A stretch of DNA of 45,932 nucleotides from Cysteiniphilum sp. JM-1 (GTDB taxonomy: Bacteria; Pseudomonadota; Gammaproteobacteria; Francisellales; Francisellaceae), in contig NZ_VXKS01000019.1 of NCBI RefSeq assembly GCF_008711525.1, positions 1-45,932 on the forward strand, read 5' to 3'. Below the pieces are notes generated by a model. It ran no database searches and was not told the origin of the DNA. It saw nothing but the letters and a program-made list of their open reading frames with translations. Below, piece by piece: positions 36,861 to 45,728 of this stretch (its first letter is position 1; each line of letters begins with the position of its first letter). The translations under genes and the position numbers were made by a program.

Positions 36861-37424
36861 CTATTGCATCCTATCTAATTTATTTTTTATTTTTTCTTGC
36901 ATATTTATAAAGTCTGCCTTAAACATTGAATAAATCGAAATATCCTTATACTCACCATTCTTATATACATGGGCTTTACGCTCTGCTTCTTTTTCAAAAC
37001 CAAACTGTTTATGCAAGGAGATTACTTGCTTATTATCAGAGAATATTTCTAGGCATATTTTTCTTATATTCATATGATAAAAGGCATATTCTAGACATAA
37101 TAATTCCGCCTCAACCGATGCACCTAAGAAACTTTTGGACTCATCAACATAAAGTCGCCCAAACTCACAAGTCCCATTTCTAAAATCAATATCTACAAGA
37201 GCGCAAGTTCCAATTGCCTCGTTTGTCTGTATATTAGCAATTATAAAGTTCTTTTCATTTTTTCTTGTGAAAGAACTCTCCCACCAACTCTTAGTCATAT
37301 AGGAATTAATAGGTTCATACTCATAAAAATAGTCATAAGACTCGGGTAAATTTCTCAACTTATGAACCAAGGAAAAATCCTCTGGCTCATAATATCTGAG
37401 TCTCACTTTTTTCCCATGTAACAT
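36861..37424 (-). CDS. GNAT N-acyltransferase (PseH/RimL-like)
   Basis: 187-aa GCN5-related acyltransferase with the RimL-like start VRLRYYEPEDF, EAIGTCALVDID, the strand EFGRLYVDE and a C-terminal HKQFGFEKEAERKAHVYKNGEYKD. This pattern is common to PseH-like enzymes that acylate amino groups of nucleotide-linked amino sugars. It is three bases after the DegT aminotransferase gene, with AAGGGG seven bases upstream overlapping that gene's end. The natural reading is that it acylates the amino sugar made by the aminotransferase, with acetyl-CoA or the neighbouring acyl-ACP as donor (inference). Confidence 0.82.
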   Translation of the reverse strand: MLHGKKVRLRYYEPEDFSLVHKLRNLPESYDYFYEYEPINSYMTKSWWESSFTRKNEKNFIIANIQTNEAIGTCALVDIDFRNGTCEFGRLYVDESKSFLGASVEAELLCLEYAFYHMNIRKICLEIFSDNKQVISLHKQFGFEKEAERKAHVYKNGEYKDISIYSMFKADFINMQEKIKNKLDRMQ

Positions 37425-37427
37425 AAG

Positions 37428-38561
37428 CTATCCCCTTAAAATTTTTTTTAATTCTTTGCAAACTCGCTCAACATCAGTTCTGGTCACTCCAAGATGTATT
37501 GGAAGCGATAGTAAACGTTTTGCGATTGTATCAGATCTAGGCGTTTTCCCATCTTGATCTTTATACGGAGCATATTGATTATTAGGAATATAGTGCACCC
37601 CTGGATAAATGCCTACCTGAGTTAACCTGTCAACTACTTCATCTCGATTATCCAACATAATTGCACAAATATGTGTTGATGACTCACAAGCTTCTGGGGT
37701 CTTGACAAATTCTAGGTCTTTAACATCTACAAGTAACTCTTTATACCATGATTTAACTTGTCTTCTATAGGCATTATCATGATCCAAATATTTCAACGCA
37801 ACAATGCCCATAGATGCGACAATAGAATTTCCATGATACTTATAACCTACAGTCGGTACATCATATTTCCATTTATACGAACCATCGTTTGAGCTTCTTG
37901 CATAGGTATCTTTATTAATTCCTAGCCAGCAAAATTCCCTTGCCATTTTATCAAGTTCCTCATCAAGAAAACAAATCATACCACTGTCAGATGTCGGTAG
38001 GTTTTTCACAGCCTGAAAGCTAAATACGGTTACATCAGCCTCAAGCCCGACATGAACTCCATCTAATCTTGTGCCTGCCATATGAGCAGCATCAAGAATA
38101 AGTTTTAAATTATTTTCCTTGCATAGATTAACAATTTCTTCTAGCTGACCCGTGCTCCCGCCAATACCCACAAAAATGACTGCACGAGTTTTTCCTGTTA
38201 TTTTTCTTCTAACATCTTCAGGATCCAGGCATAAATATTCATCGACATCAGCAAAAACAGGTTGCATATTCTCATATTTTATTGCGTGGTTTGTAGATAC
38301 AAATGTTAACGGAGTTGAAATGATTTCATCATTATCTTCCCACCCATATTTGCGCTTTAACAATGCAATTGCCACATGAAGTCCAGCGGTCGCTGAATTT
38401 AGAAAGTGTGCATGGCTCACCCCTGTGTATTCTTTCCATTGCGCCTCAAACTCTAATGTTTTATACCCCATTCCTGTCCAACCAATTTCCATACAATCGC
38501 GAATTAACGCCAAAGTTTCATCCACTCTATAACTTGGTTTAAATACTTGTATATTTTCCAT
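37428..38561 (-). CDS. DegT/DnrJ/EryC1/StrS-type sugar aminotransferase
   Basis: 377-aa PLP-dependent aminotransferase. PLP contacts: LDAAH (Asp157 in this numbering) and FSFQAVKNLPTSDSG with Lys186 as Schiff-base residue; STPLTFVSTNHAI is the family segment. It probably aminates a 4-keto or 3-keto-6-deoxy sugar; RmlB upstream supplies dTDP-4-keto-6-deoxyglucose, so dTDP-Qui4N or a related sugar is a reasonable product (inference). I start at ATG 38561, with GAGGG eight bases upstream, not at the earlier in-frame GTG 38576. It lies 15 bases after the ABC ATPase gene and 3 before the GNAT gene. Confidence 0.88.
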   Translation of the reverse strand: MENIQVFKPSYRVDETLALIRDCMEIGWTGMGYKTLEFEAQWKEYTGVSHAHFLNSATAGLHVAIALLKRKYGWEDNDEIISTPLTFVSTNHAIKYENMQPVFADVDEYLCLDPEDVRRKITGKTRAVIFVGIGGSTGQLEEIVNLCKENNLKLILDAAHMAGTRLDGVHVGLEADVTVFSFQAVKNLPTSDSGMICFLDEELDKMAREFCWLGINKDTYARSSNDGSYKWKYDVPTVGYKYHGNSIVASMGIVALKYLDHDNAYRRQVKSWYKELLVDVKDLEFVKTPEACESSTHICAIMLDNRDEVVDRLTQVGIYPGVHYIPNNQYAPYKDQDGKTPRSDTIAKRLLSLPIHLGVTRTDVERVCKELKKILRG

Positions 38562-38576
38562 CTTAATTACCCTCAC

Positions 38577-39329
38577 TTAACAAACATTATCATTTATGTA
38601 TTGATTAATACAACTTTCTATATCAGTACCAAAGTATTCCATTTGGTTATTTTTTAAATATAAAATTTTATTAAAAAATTGTTTTGCGTACTTCATATCA
38701 TGGGTAACCGAAACAAAAATAGATGCATCTTGTTTAATCTGTTCAATTCTTGTAGAAGCCTTATTTATAAAGTTAATATCACCACCTGCGAACAACTCAT
38801 CCACTACTAATATATCTGGGTGTATTGACGTTGCCATACTAAAAGAAAGCCTCCCGCCCATTCCTGTCGAGTAATACTTCACTGGGACGTCAATATAATC
38901 TCCAATATCTGCAAAGTCTATAATTTCTTGTTCCTTTGCTCTTATCTCTTTTTTACTAAACCCTGATATCAAACCCATTATGTAAATGTTTTCTCTACCC
39001 GTTAATTCAGGATCCATACCCGCACCAATTTCTATTAACGAAGAAATCTTCCCCTGTACATTAACTTGTCCCTGTGTAGGTCTATATATTCCAGTAATCA
39101 GTCGAAGCAAAGTACTTTTGCCTGCACCATTTTTCCCAATAATGCAAAGCCTATCACCATTCTCCAATTTGAAATTTAAATGATTTAAAACTTCATGTTT
39201 TTCTTCTTTATATGCATTCCTACCAAAATTAGTAATATACTTTAAAATATTTTCCTTTAACCCAGTAGAAGTATTTATAACTTTTAAATACTCAAAAGAA
39301 ACATCATTGAAATTGATTAGTTTGTCCAT
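38577..39329 (-). CDS. wzt: polysaccharide ABC exporter ATP-binding protein (Wzt-like, no carbohydrate-binding tail)
   Basis: 250-aa ABC ATPase: Walker A GKNGAGKST (65-73), the LSGGQ position read as STGMG (154-158) followed by LSFSMATSIHPD, Walker B ILVVDE (173-178), and H-loop VTHD. The signature pattern is that of the O-antigen/teichoic-acid exporters (Wzt/TagH/KpsT). At 250 aa it lacks the C-terminal glycan-recognition domain of the E. coli O9a Wzt, so export is unlikely to need a terminal cap recognised by Wzt. Six bases after the permease gene. Confidence 0.9.
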   Translation of the reverse strand: MDKLINFNDVSFEYLKVINTSTGLKENILKYITNFGRNAYKEEKHEVLNHLNFKLENGDRLCIIGKNGAGKSTLLRLITGIYRPTQGQVNVQGKISSLIEIGAGMDPELTGRENIYIMGLISGFSKKEIRAKEQEIIDFADIGDYIDVPVKYYSTGMGGRLSFSMATSIHPDILVVDELFAGGDINFINKASTRIEQIKQDASIFVSVTHDMKYAKQFFNKILYLKNNQMEYFGTDIESCINQYINDNVC

Positions 39330-39335
39330 TTTTAC

Positions 39336-40124
39336 TTATAACCTATATACTAACTTATGCTTATTTTTGTTAAAAACCCACACTCCCAGTAGAAAAACCA
39401 CGACTGAAAATATACCACTAATTAACAACGTATCTGTTGATATAAATTTGTGATATGTTATGGGGTCTCGAAACATTTCTATAATGTAAACCATTGGATT
39501 AAATGTAAGTATCAACTCCAATATTTTATATTTCCCAATAAGAAACTCTTTTGGATAAAGCACAGGTGTAAGGTAAAACCAAAGCTGTATAAAAACACCT
39601 ATGAGATATGCGACATCCCTCATAAACGTTGATACCACACTCGCTAAGAGTGATACTCCAATCGTGGCTAAAAGCAAGCATATTACCGAAACAAATAGAC
39701 AGATTAGGGACAGGCTTGGAATATATCCTACAATAACTAAAATAATTAGGAATACGACTGAAGTTAAAACAAATTCAACAAAGCTGATAGATACACTTAC
39801 TAAAGGAAAAATCATAACATTTATAGGTGTTTTTCTTAAAAGGGATTCATTGCTTACAATTGATAAAGTTGAAGCATTAATTGAGTTAGCAAAAAAAGTC
39901 CATGCTAAAAACGCGGGAAAAAATAATGCCACAAAGTGAGAGAAGTCCATTTTCATAATGGCAGAAAACACCAATGAAATGACACCCACAGTAAAAAGAG
40001 GGTTTAATAGTGACCAAAAAAATCCTAAGGAAGTTCTTTTATATTTGATTTTCAAATGATTCACTGTTAGCGTTCTTATAATCTGAAACGACTGCTTAGT
40101 AAGTATGTTCATATTACCGCTCAT
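39336..40124 (-). CDS. wzm: polysaccharide ABC exporter permease (Wzm-like)
   Basis: 262-aa ABC-2 type membrane protein with about six helices. YKRTSLGFFWSLLNPLF is the N-terminal signature of Wzm/KpsM/TagG permeases, and FNPMVYIIEMFRDPI the C-terminal one. With Wzt it would export the lipid-linked glycan. The ATG at 40124 overlaps the rmlB stop by one base (TAATG); a second ATG at 40112 is possible. Confidence 0.9.
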   Translation of the reverse strand: MSGNMNILTKQSFQIIRTLTVNHLKIKYKRTSLGFFWSLLNPLFTVGVISLVFSAIMKMDFSHFVALFFPAFLAWTFFANSINASTLSIVSNESLLRKTPINVMIFPLVSVSISFVEFVLTSVVFLIILVIVGYIPSLSLICLFVSVICLLLATIGVSLLASVVSTFMRDVAYLIGVFIQLWFYLTPVLYPKEFLIGKYKILELILTFNPMVYIIEMFRDPITYHKFISTDTLLISGIFSVVVFLLGVWVFNKNKHKLVYRL

Positions 40125-41176
40125 TATAGATATTTATTAATATACCAAAGAATTGTCTTTTTAATTCCAGACTCAAAGTTTTCATCTGCACACCATCCAA
40201 GCTTAGTTTCTATTTTTTTGGCATCAATTGCATAACGTCTATCATGCCCAGCCCGATCATCTACAAATGATATCAGGTCTTTATAGGATTTAATCATATT
40301 AGATTTTATAGCAACCTCTTTATCGAGAATAGTGCAAATCGCATCAACAATTTCTAAGTTTGTTTTTTCATTTCTACCACCAATATTATAAGTTTGCCCG
40401 CTTTCGCCAAAGTGATATGCTAAGTCAACACCTTTACAATGATCAATTACATATAGCCAATCTCTAATATTTTGACCGTCACCATACACAGGAATTTTCT
40501 CATGAGAAAGTGCTTTGCGAATTATCGTTGGGATAAATTTCTCATCATGCTGTTTTGGACCATAGTTATTGGAACAATTAGTCACAATTGTATTTACACC
40601 ATATGTTTCATGATATGCTCGCACCAACATATCACTTGAGGCTTTAGATGCTGAGTACGGCGAATTTGGAGCATATGCTGTAGTCTCGGTGAATAGTCCC
40701 TCCGCTCCCAAACTTCCATAAACTTCATCTGTGGAGATATGGAGAAATCTACTATTATTAAACGGTTTCTTGTATACAAACGGTCTCTCCATCCAGTGCT
40801 TATAAGCTACATCTAGAAGTGTAAATGTGCCTTTAATATTCGTCTCAATAAATGATAAAGGCGAGTGGATAGAGTTATCTACATGAGACTCCGCTGCAAA
40901 ATTGATTACACCTTGAATATTATAATTTTTAAAGATGCTTTCAATCAAAGTTCTATCTCCAATATCACCATGAATAAAAATATATTTCTCACTATTGCTG
41001 ATAGACGACAGATTGCTTAACTCTCCGGCATAAGTTAAGGCATCTAAATTCACAACGGTGTATTCTGGATATTTTCCTAACAAGTACTCAACAAAGTTAG
41101 CACCAATAAAGCCAGCTCCACCCGTCACCAAAATTGTCTTATTATCTTTTTTATTCACATCTAGATCCTTTTTCAA
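40124..41176 (-). CDS. rmlB: dTDP-glucose 4,6-dehydratase
   Basis: 350-aa extended SDR making dTDP-4-keto-6-deoxyglucose, the branch point for L-rhamnose and for amino sugars such as Qui4N. Motifs: TGGAGFIG (18-25), NLDALTYAGELSNL, HISTDEVYGSLG with the catalytic Asp-Glu pair, and YSASKASSD (Tyr/Lys). It is separated from rmlD-rmlC-rmlA by a GT2 gene, an arrangement different from the usual rmlBDAC order. Overlaps wzm by one base. Confidence 0.95.
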   Translation of the reverse strand: MKKDLDVNKKDNKTILVTGGAGFIGANFVEYLLGKYPEYTVVNLDALTYAGELSNLSSISNSEKYIFIHGDIGDRTLIESIFKNYNIQGVINFAAESHVDNSIHSPLSFIETNIKGTFTLLDVAYKHWMERPFVYKKPFNNSRFLHISTDEVYGSLGAEGLFTETTAYAPNSPYSASKASSDMLVRAYHETYGVNTIVTNCSNNYGPKQHDEKFIPTIIRKALSHEKIPVYGDGQNIRDWLYVIDHCKGVDLAYHFGESGQTYNIGGRNEKTNLEIVDAICTILDKEVAIKSNMIKSYKDLISFVDDRAGHDRRYAIDAKKIETKLGWCADENFESGIKKTILWYINKYL

Positions 41177-41217
41177 TTATTATTTTGCTCAAGAAAACAT
41201 ATTTCTAACAGAAGACA

Positions 41218-42090
41218 TCAAATACTCCCATAGCGCTTTCTTTTAAAGTCTATATACCCTTTTAACATGTATTTCATTTTTTTTAGTTTATTTTTTTCAA
41301 ACAATATTACTTTTAATAGAGTTTTTATCATAAATTTATCAAACACCATTGCTACATAATTATACTTTCCATACTGCGCCATAATATAACAAGCATTGCG
41401 TATCTGGTAATATTTTCTAATATGGTTATGACCAAGAACGGCTACTGCGCGCCCCAAAATGTGTCTTTCCTCTAGCTCACCTAAAACATGCCCCATTTCA
41501 ACATCTCGTAAAGTTATTACTTTGAAGCCACACATTATTGCCCTTATATAATAATCTGTATCAACCATATCTATAAACAATTTTTCATCAAAACCACCAA
41601 TTTCATTCCAAATATTTAATGGTAATAAATTACCCGAAGACATAGTTGCAATTCCTTCGTAAACACCATCAGCATCATAGACAACATTGTTTAAGGCCCG
41701 ATTAGTATTACTAATATGTCTCGGCGATATTACTGCCAAGCTTTTTTTATCCTCATTATGATCATAGAAATCAACTAGATCATTTATTATATCTTCATTC
41801 AAAAAGCTATCCTGATCCATTGTAACCACAAATTGATAGCCATTTTTACGTGCAAAATCACAACCAACATTAAACCCCTTTGCAATGCCCAAATTGTTTC
41901 CATTTAAGCTCAAGTCTACATTTTCATATTGTGATATTCTTTCAACAAATGAACTATTTAAATTGGGAGTATTATCAACAATAAGATAATTAAATTTTTC
42001 AAGCTTCAAATTATGATCAAAAAAACTTTTATTAGGATAGTAACTCACAATAACTATTAATACTCGCTTGTTTAAATTCAACCTATTCAC
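41218..42090 (-). CDS. glycosyltransferase family 2 protein, rhamnosyltransferase type
   Basis: 290-aa GT-A enzyme: VLIVIVSYYPN start, VDNTPN, NNLGIAKGFNVGCD, metal site TMDQDS, and GGFDEKLFIDMVDTDYYIRA, a pattern of the dTDP-rhamnosyltransferase family. It sits between rmlD and rmlB, which supports L-Rha as donor. The ORF starts at GTG 42090 with no obvious Shine-Dalgarno, so the start is uncertain by a few codons. Confidence 0.85.
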   Translation of the reverse strand: MNRLNLNKRVLIVIVSYYPNKSFFDHNLKLEKFNYLIVDNTPNLNSSFVERISQYENVDLSLNGNNLGIAKGFNVGCDFARKNGYQFVVTMDQDSFLNEDIINDLVDFYDHNEDKKSLAVISPRHISNTNRALNNVVYDADGVYEGIATMSSGNLLPLNIWNEIGGFDEKLFIDMVDTDYYIRAIMCGFKVITLRDVEMGHVLGELEERHILGRAVAVLGHNHIRKYYQIRNACYIMAQYGKYNYVAMVFDKFMIKTLLKVILFEKNKLKKMKYMLKGYIDFKRKRYGSI

Positions 42091-42114
42091 TTATCATAAT
42101 CCAATATTCAAGAA

Positions 42115-42966
42115 TCAATCACTTAAACATCCCGCAATATATTTTTCCCAGTTATTTTGCGCAATATGATAATCAGCTTTTAATTTATTACCATTCAAGC
42201 CTGAATGTTTTGGACGCAAAGCTTTTTGGTAAAACTGATGACTTAGTATAGGTTGCACAAATTCAACATTATTAACTGGCACATACCGTAAAACTGCACA
42301 TGCAAATTGGTGCCATGTTGTTAAAGGAAAAGCGCTATAATGATAAAGCCCCCAAACTTTGATTGGGCTTAATATAATTTCTAAAAGCACTCGAGAAACA
42401 TCTATAGCTGAAGTCGGGCAACCATAGACATCTCCCACAACATTTAGTGATTTTTTTTCACATGCCAGACTGGCAATTTTTTTGACAAAATTTTCACCTT
42501 GACGCCCAAATATCCATCCTGTTCTCAATATTATATATTTGTCCAAATATTTAATAACTGCCTTCTCTCCCTCATGCTTAGTCTTACCATATATGTTCAA
42601 TGGATTTGCTTCATCCTCTTCACTGTATAAAATTTCGCTTTTTCCATCAAACACATAATCCGTTGATATATGCAATAACGGGATATCGTACTGTTGACAC
42701 ATTTGCGCGATCACGCCTACTGCCTGATGATTAACAAGATCAGCCAATTCAGGCTCATCTTCAGCCTTATCTACCTGAGTATAAGCAGCCGCATTGATCA
42801 CAAAATCATAGTTATGGTGTCTAGCAAAAAAGCGATTTATACCCTGAAGATCAGTTAAATCTAATTCATCACGCGCTGTTGCATCGAAAGAAATATTGCG
42901 CATTTTGCATGCTTGAACTAACTCATAGCCAACCTGACCATTCTTACCAATGATTAAGATATGCAT
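42115..42966 (-). CDS. rmlD: dTDP-4-dehydrorhamnose reductase
   Basis: 283-aa SDR performing the last step to dTDP-L-rhamnose. GKNGQVG (7-13), INAAAYTQVDKAEDEP, HISTDYVFDG, catalytic YGKTK and LRTGWIFG are classic RmlD motifs. The start has GGAG seven bases upstream, lying across the rmlC stop codon. Distinct from the L-sugar reductase at 19689-20561, so the locus has two RmlD-type reductases. Confidence 0.95.
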   Translation of the reverse strand: MHILIIGKNGQVGYELVQACKMRNISFDATARDELDLTDLQGINRFFARHHNYDFVINAAAYTQVDKAEDEPELADLVNHQAVGVIAQMCQQYDIPLLHISTDYVFDGKSEILYSEEDEANPLNIYGKTKHEGEKAVIKYLDKYIILRTGWIFGRQGENFVKKIASLACEKKSLNVVGDVYGCPTSAIDVSRVLLEIILSPIKVWGLYHYSAFPLTTWHQFACAVLRYVPVNNVEFVQPILSHQFYQKALRPKHSGLNGNKLKADYHIAQNNWEKYIAGCLSD

Positions 42967-42969
42967 AAA

Positions 42970-43545
42970 TCAACTCCAATCCTGATAGCTTGGCAATAAA
43001 CCTCGCGTCAACAACTCATCGAGCGTCAACGCCTCTTGATCCTTTTGTGATAACGACAAAGTCATACCTGAAACCGGCCATTGAATTTCAAGCTTTGGAT
43101 CATCCCACTTCAATGCCAGCTCAGACTGCGGGTAATAATAATCCGTGCATTTATAGAAAAAGTCTGCTGTTTCACTTAATACAACAAAGCCATGTGCAAA
43201 GCCCGGCGGCACCCAAAACTGCCGTTTATTTTCTTCGCTTAACTCAACAGCTACAGACTGACCGAAAGTTGGTGAGCCAACCCGTATATCGACAGCAACA
43301 TCAAAAACTGAACCTCTTAAGACACTTACCAGCTTACCTTGCGTGTGTTCTCGTTGATGATGAAGTCCGCGTAGCACGCCTTTGGTTGAGCGCGATAGAT
43401 TATCCTGCACAAATTGATAGTCCATTTCGAGCATTTCTTGATAACGATCCTGAGAAAAGCTTTCATAAAAAAAGCCGCGATGATCACCATAAACCTTGGG
43501 CTCAATAATTTTAACCTCTGGAATAGCCATTGTAATAATCTTCAT
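42970..43545 (-). CDS. rmlC: dTDP-4-dehydrorhamnose 3,5-epimerase
   Basis: 191-aa cupin-fold epimerase: PKVYGDHRGFFYESF, RGLHHQ with the catalytic His region (62-63), GKLVSVLRGSVFDVAVDIR, and WVPPGFAHGF. Length is typical (about 180-190 aa). Met6 is an alternative start; no strong Shine-Dalgarno for either. Three bases after rmlA. Confidence 0.95.
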   Translation of the reverse strand: MKIITMAIPEVKIIEPKVYGDHRGFFYESFSQDRYQEMLEMDYQFVQDNLSRSTKGVLRGLHHQREHTQGKLVSVLRGSVFDVAVDIRVGSPTFGQSVAVELSEENKRQFWVPPGFAHGFVVLSETADFFYKCTDYYYPQSELALKWDDPKLEIQWPVSGMTLSLSQKDQEALTLDELLTRGLLPSYQDWS

Positions 43546-43548
43546 AAA

Positions 43549-44421
43549 TTAATTCACTAGCTCTTTTAAATATTTACCGTAATGCGTCTTTGATAATGGT
43601 TTTGCTATTTTTAATACCTGAACTTTATCAATCCAGCCATTATGATAGGCAATTTCCTCAGGGCAGCCTATTTTCAAACCCTGTCTATGTTCAATTGTAG
43701 AGACAAATCTTGAGGCTTCCATCATACTTTCATGCGTACCAGTATCAAGCCAAGCATAGCCTCGCCCCATAGTTTGTACATTAAGTTTTTTCTGCTTAAA
43801 ATAAAGGTCATTTAAAGAGGATATCTCAAGTTCTCCTCTATCCGAGGGCTTTACCTCTTTAGCAAGTTTACAAACATCTGCATCATAAAAATAAAGACCC
43901 GTTACAGCATAATTTGATTTTGGCTTTTTAGGCTTCTCTTCAACGGAAAGCACCTGCTTGTTTTCATCGAACTCCACAACACCATAACGTTCAGGATCCG
44001 ACACCCAGTAGGCAAACACCTGTGCGCCTCCATTGTTTTCAACATCACTTCTTGCATCAATTAACAACTTTGGCAAGCCATGTCCAAAGTAAATATTGTC
44101 ACCAAGAACCAAGCAAGCTGAATCACCTGCCAGAAAATCCTCAGCCAAAATAAAAGCTTGCGCTAAACCATCTGGCGATGGTTGTACAATATATTCAAAA
44201 TGCACACCCCATTGACTACCATCTTGCAAAAGTCGTTGAAATGCTGCCTGATCATGCTCTGTTGTAATAACCGCAATTTCTTTGATTCCTGCCAACATCA
44301 ACACGGATAATGGATAATAAATCATCGGTTTATCATACACGGGAATCAACTGTTTACTCACACCTAAAGTTGCTGGATAAAGTCGTGTACCACTACCACC
44401 GGCCAGAATAATACCTTTCAT
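43549..44421 (-). CDS. rmlA: glucose-1-phosphate thymidylyltransferase
   Basis: 290-aa nucleotidyltransferase making dTDP-glucose from Glc-1-P and d[12 protein letters not shown] (8-16) is the nucleotide-binding signature; [26 protein letters not shown] and [22 protein letters not shown] are diagnostic. Normal length. First gene of the polysaccharide locus in transcription order; the Glc-1-P could come from the phosphohexomutase at 2544-3935. Confidence 0.96.
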   Translation of the reverse strand: MKGIILAGGSGTRLYPATLGVSKQLIPVYDKPMIYYPLSVLMLAGIKEIAVITTEHDQAAFQRLLQDGSQWGVHFEYIVQPSPDGLAQAFILAEDFLAGDSACLVLGDNIYFGHGLPKLLIDARSDVENNGGAQVFAYWVSDPERYGVVEFDENKQVLSVEEKPKKPKSNYAVTGLYFYDADVCKLAKEVKPSDRGELEISSLNDLYFKQKKLNVQTMGRGYAWLDTGTHESMMEASRFVSTIEHRQGLKIGCPEEIAYHNGWIDKVQVLKIAKPLSKTHYGKYLKELVN

Positions 44422-44501
44422 AAGTCTAATTTTAAGTCCTATCTTCTACAAATATAAAATAACCACCAATTAACAGTGGGCAGCCGTAATTTAAGGTCAA
44501 G

Positions 44502-44530
44502 ATCATATACTTTTTGCTATTCCATCACAA
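44502..44530 (-). promoter_or_regulatory. candidate sigma-70 promoter of the polysaccharide operon
   Basis: On the gene strand TTGTGA (-35, complement of 44525-44530) and TATGAT (-10, complement of 44502-44507) with a 17-base spacer, about 80 bases upstream of rmlA. No JUMPstart/ops element was recognised in the leader. Confidence 0.45.
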
Positions 44531-44600
44531 GCATATCAGAGATTTTTTTACAATTTTACTACAAAGCAAAGAGCCTTTTAATTACACATCAAACCTTCAA

Positions 44601-44642
44601 CTCATAACTCATAACTCATAACTCATAACTCATAACTCATAA
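44601..44642. repeat. heptanucleotide tandem repeat (CTCATAA x6)
   Basis: Six exact copies of CTCATAA, starting five bases beyond the stop codon of the truncated ATPase/nuclease gene. In another register the unit is AACTCAT, which differs from the unit at 31435-31514 (AACTCGG) only in the last two bases. Confidence 0.95.
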
Positions 44643-44647
44643 TTAGT

Positions 44648-45728
44648 TTAAAATCTCTCCACTGCCAAATCAGCCATATTGCGCTGTTTATCATCAAAAC
44701 TCATCCCAATTAAATAAATTGGTTTATTATAAGACTCATACTTTTGTGCATATTGACGTGATTTAATCTGCGCAACAGCCTCTTTGGCATCACCATATTT
44801 TTGTAGTTTAAATTCAATAATCATCACCTTATAGGGCATCACAAGTGTTAAATCAATTTTCCCATGATTTGTCACATCTTCGGCGATCAAATCATAGCCA
44901 AGTGCTGCCAAAAAGCTATAGACAATACTGGCATAAAATCCCTCGTACCTCTCAATATCATTATTACGATACCAATCATTTGGGATTGAAGCAAAGTGAC
45001 TGGTAAAGATCTGAAATAAGCTTTCAAAATCATTTTGCAGTAAAGCTTGGGCAATATATTGCAAATGTTGATTTTTGACCATCATATTAGTTGCAACACT
45101 CGCCAGAGCACCATTTAAGCTAGCCTTAACCTCTAGATTTGGATAAGTTAAAACATAAGCATATTGCGTGCCTATCGTTGTCGTATTTTTCACCGTTAAA
45201 TATCCTGTTTGAAATAATAAGGTCTCAATAGGCATATTATCCACATCAAAAGTTTTTAAGACATCCTCACCGACGATAGCATTTTCAAGATTGGGAATAA
45301 AATAGCGATACTTCTCAATCATTTTAATTAAAAAAGTCGGTGTTGCCGTTTCAAACCAGTAGTTTTGGTAATGATAGCCTTCATCAATAAACAGTAAAAT
45401 ATCAAAGGGATTATAAACTTTTTGCTTTTCACTTCCTGCGAAGTTATAACCATTATACCAGCGCCTTAACAAGTTTCTGTCAACATTACCCTGATCTAAA
45501 TGCGCTTTAAAAGATACTTCAAGCTCTAATTGCGTATAACCACAAATATCAGCATATTTAGCATCTAAAGTAATATCTTTTAGGTTATTTAAGTCACTAA
45601 ACAAGCTGACTTTGCTAAACTTTGAAACGCCAGTTAGCATCACAAACTTAATATATTCATCTTGCGCTTTAATGACACTATAAAAATTTTTCAAACGCTG
45701 GCGCATTGCTATAGCAAGATCTATTAGG
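44648..45728 (-). pseudogene. 5'-truncated AAA-ATPase-like/PD-(D/E)XK gene (second copy)
   Basis: About 360 codons homologous to residues 163-521 of the protein at 16712-18277. Homology starts at the segment LAIAMRQRLKNFYSVIKAQDE (LAMQMREILKGLY in the intact copy) and stops abruptly at 45728, where an IS21-like end begins. The P-loop and Walker B regions are lost, so the ATPase is dead. The nuclease-like core is retained (GKID, EFK). The open frame runs 16 codons into the element to an ATG at 45778, so a fusion product is conceivable but has no good ribosome binding site. The last about 115 residues are nearly identical to the intact copy; the middle is clearly diverged. Confidence 0.85.

Noticed and set aside
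42990-43508. 172-aa open frame on the + strand across rmlC
   Set aside because: It lies fully opposite rmlC, which has clear family motifs; the composition is that of a shadow frame.
44422-44647. JUMPstart/ops element upstream of rmlA
   Set aside because: No GGCGGTAGC-like core found on the gene strand in the leader.
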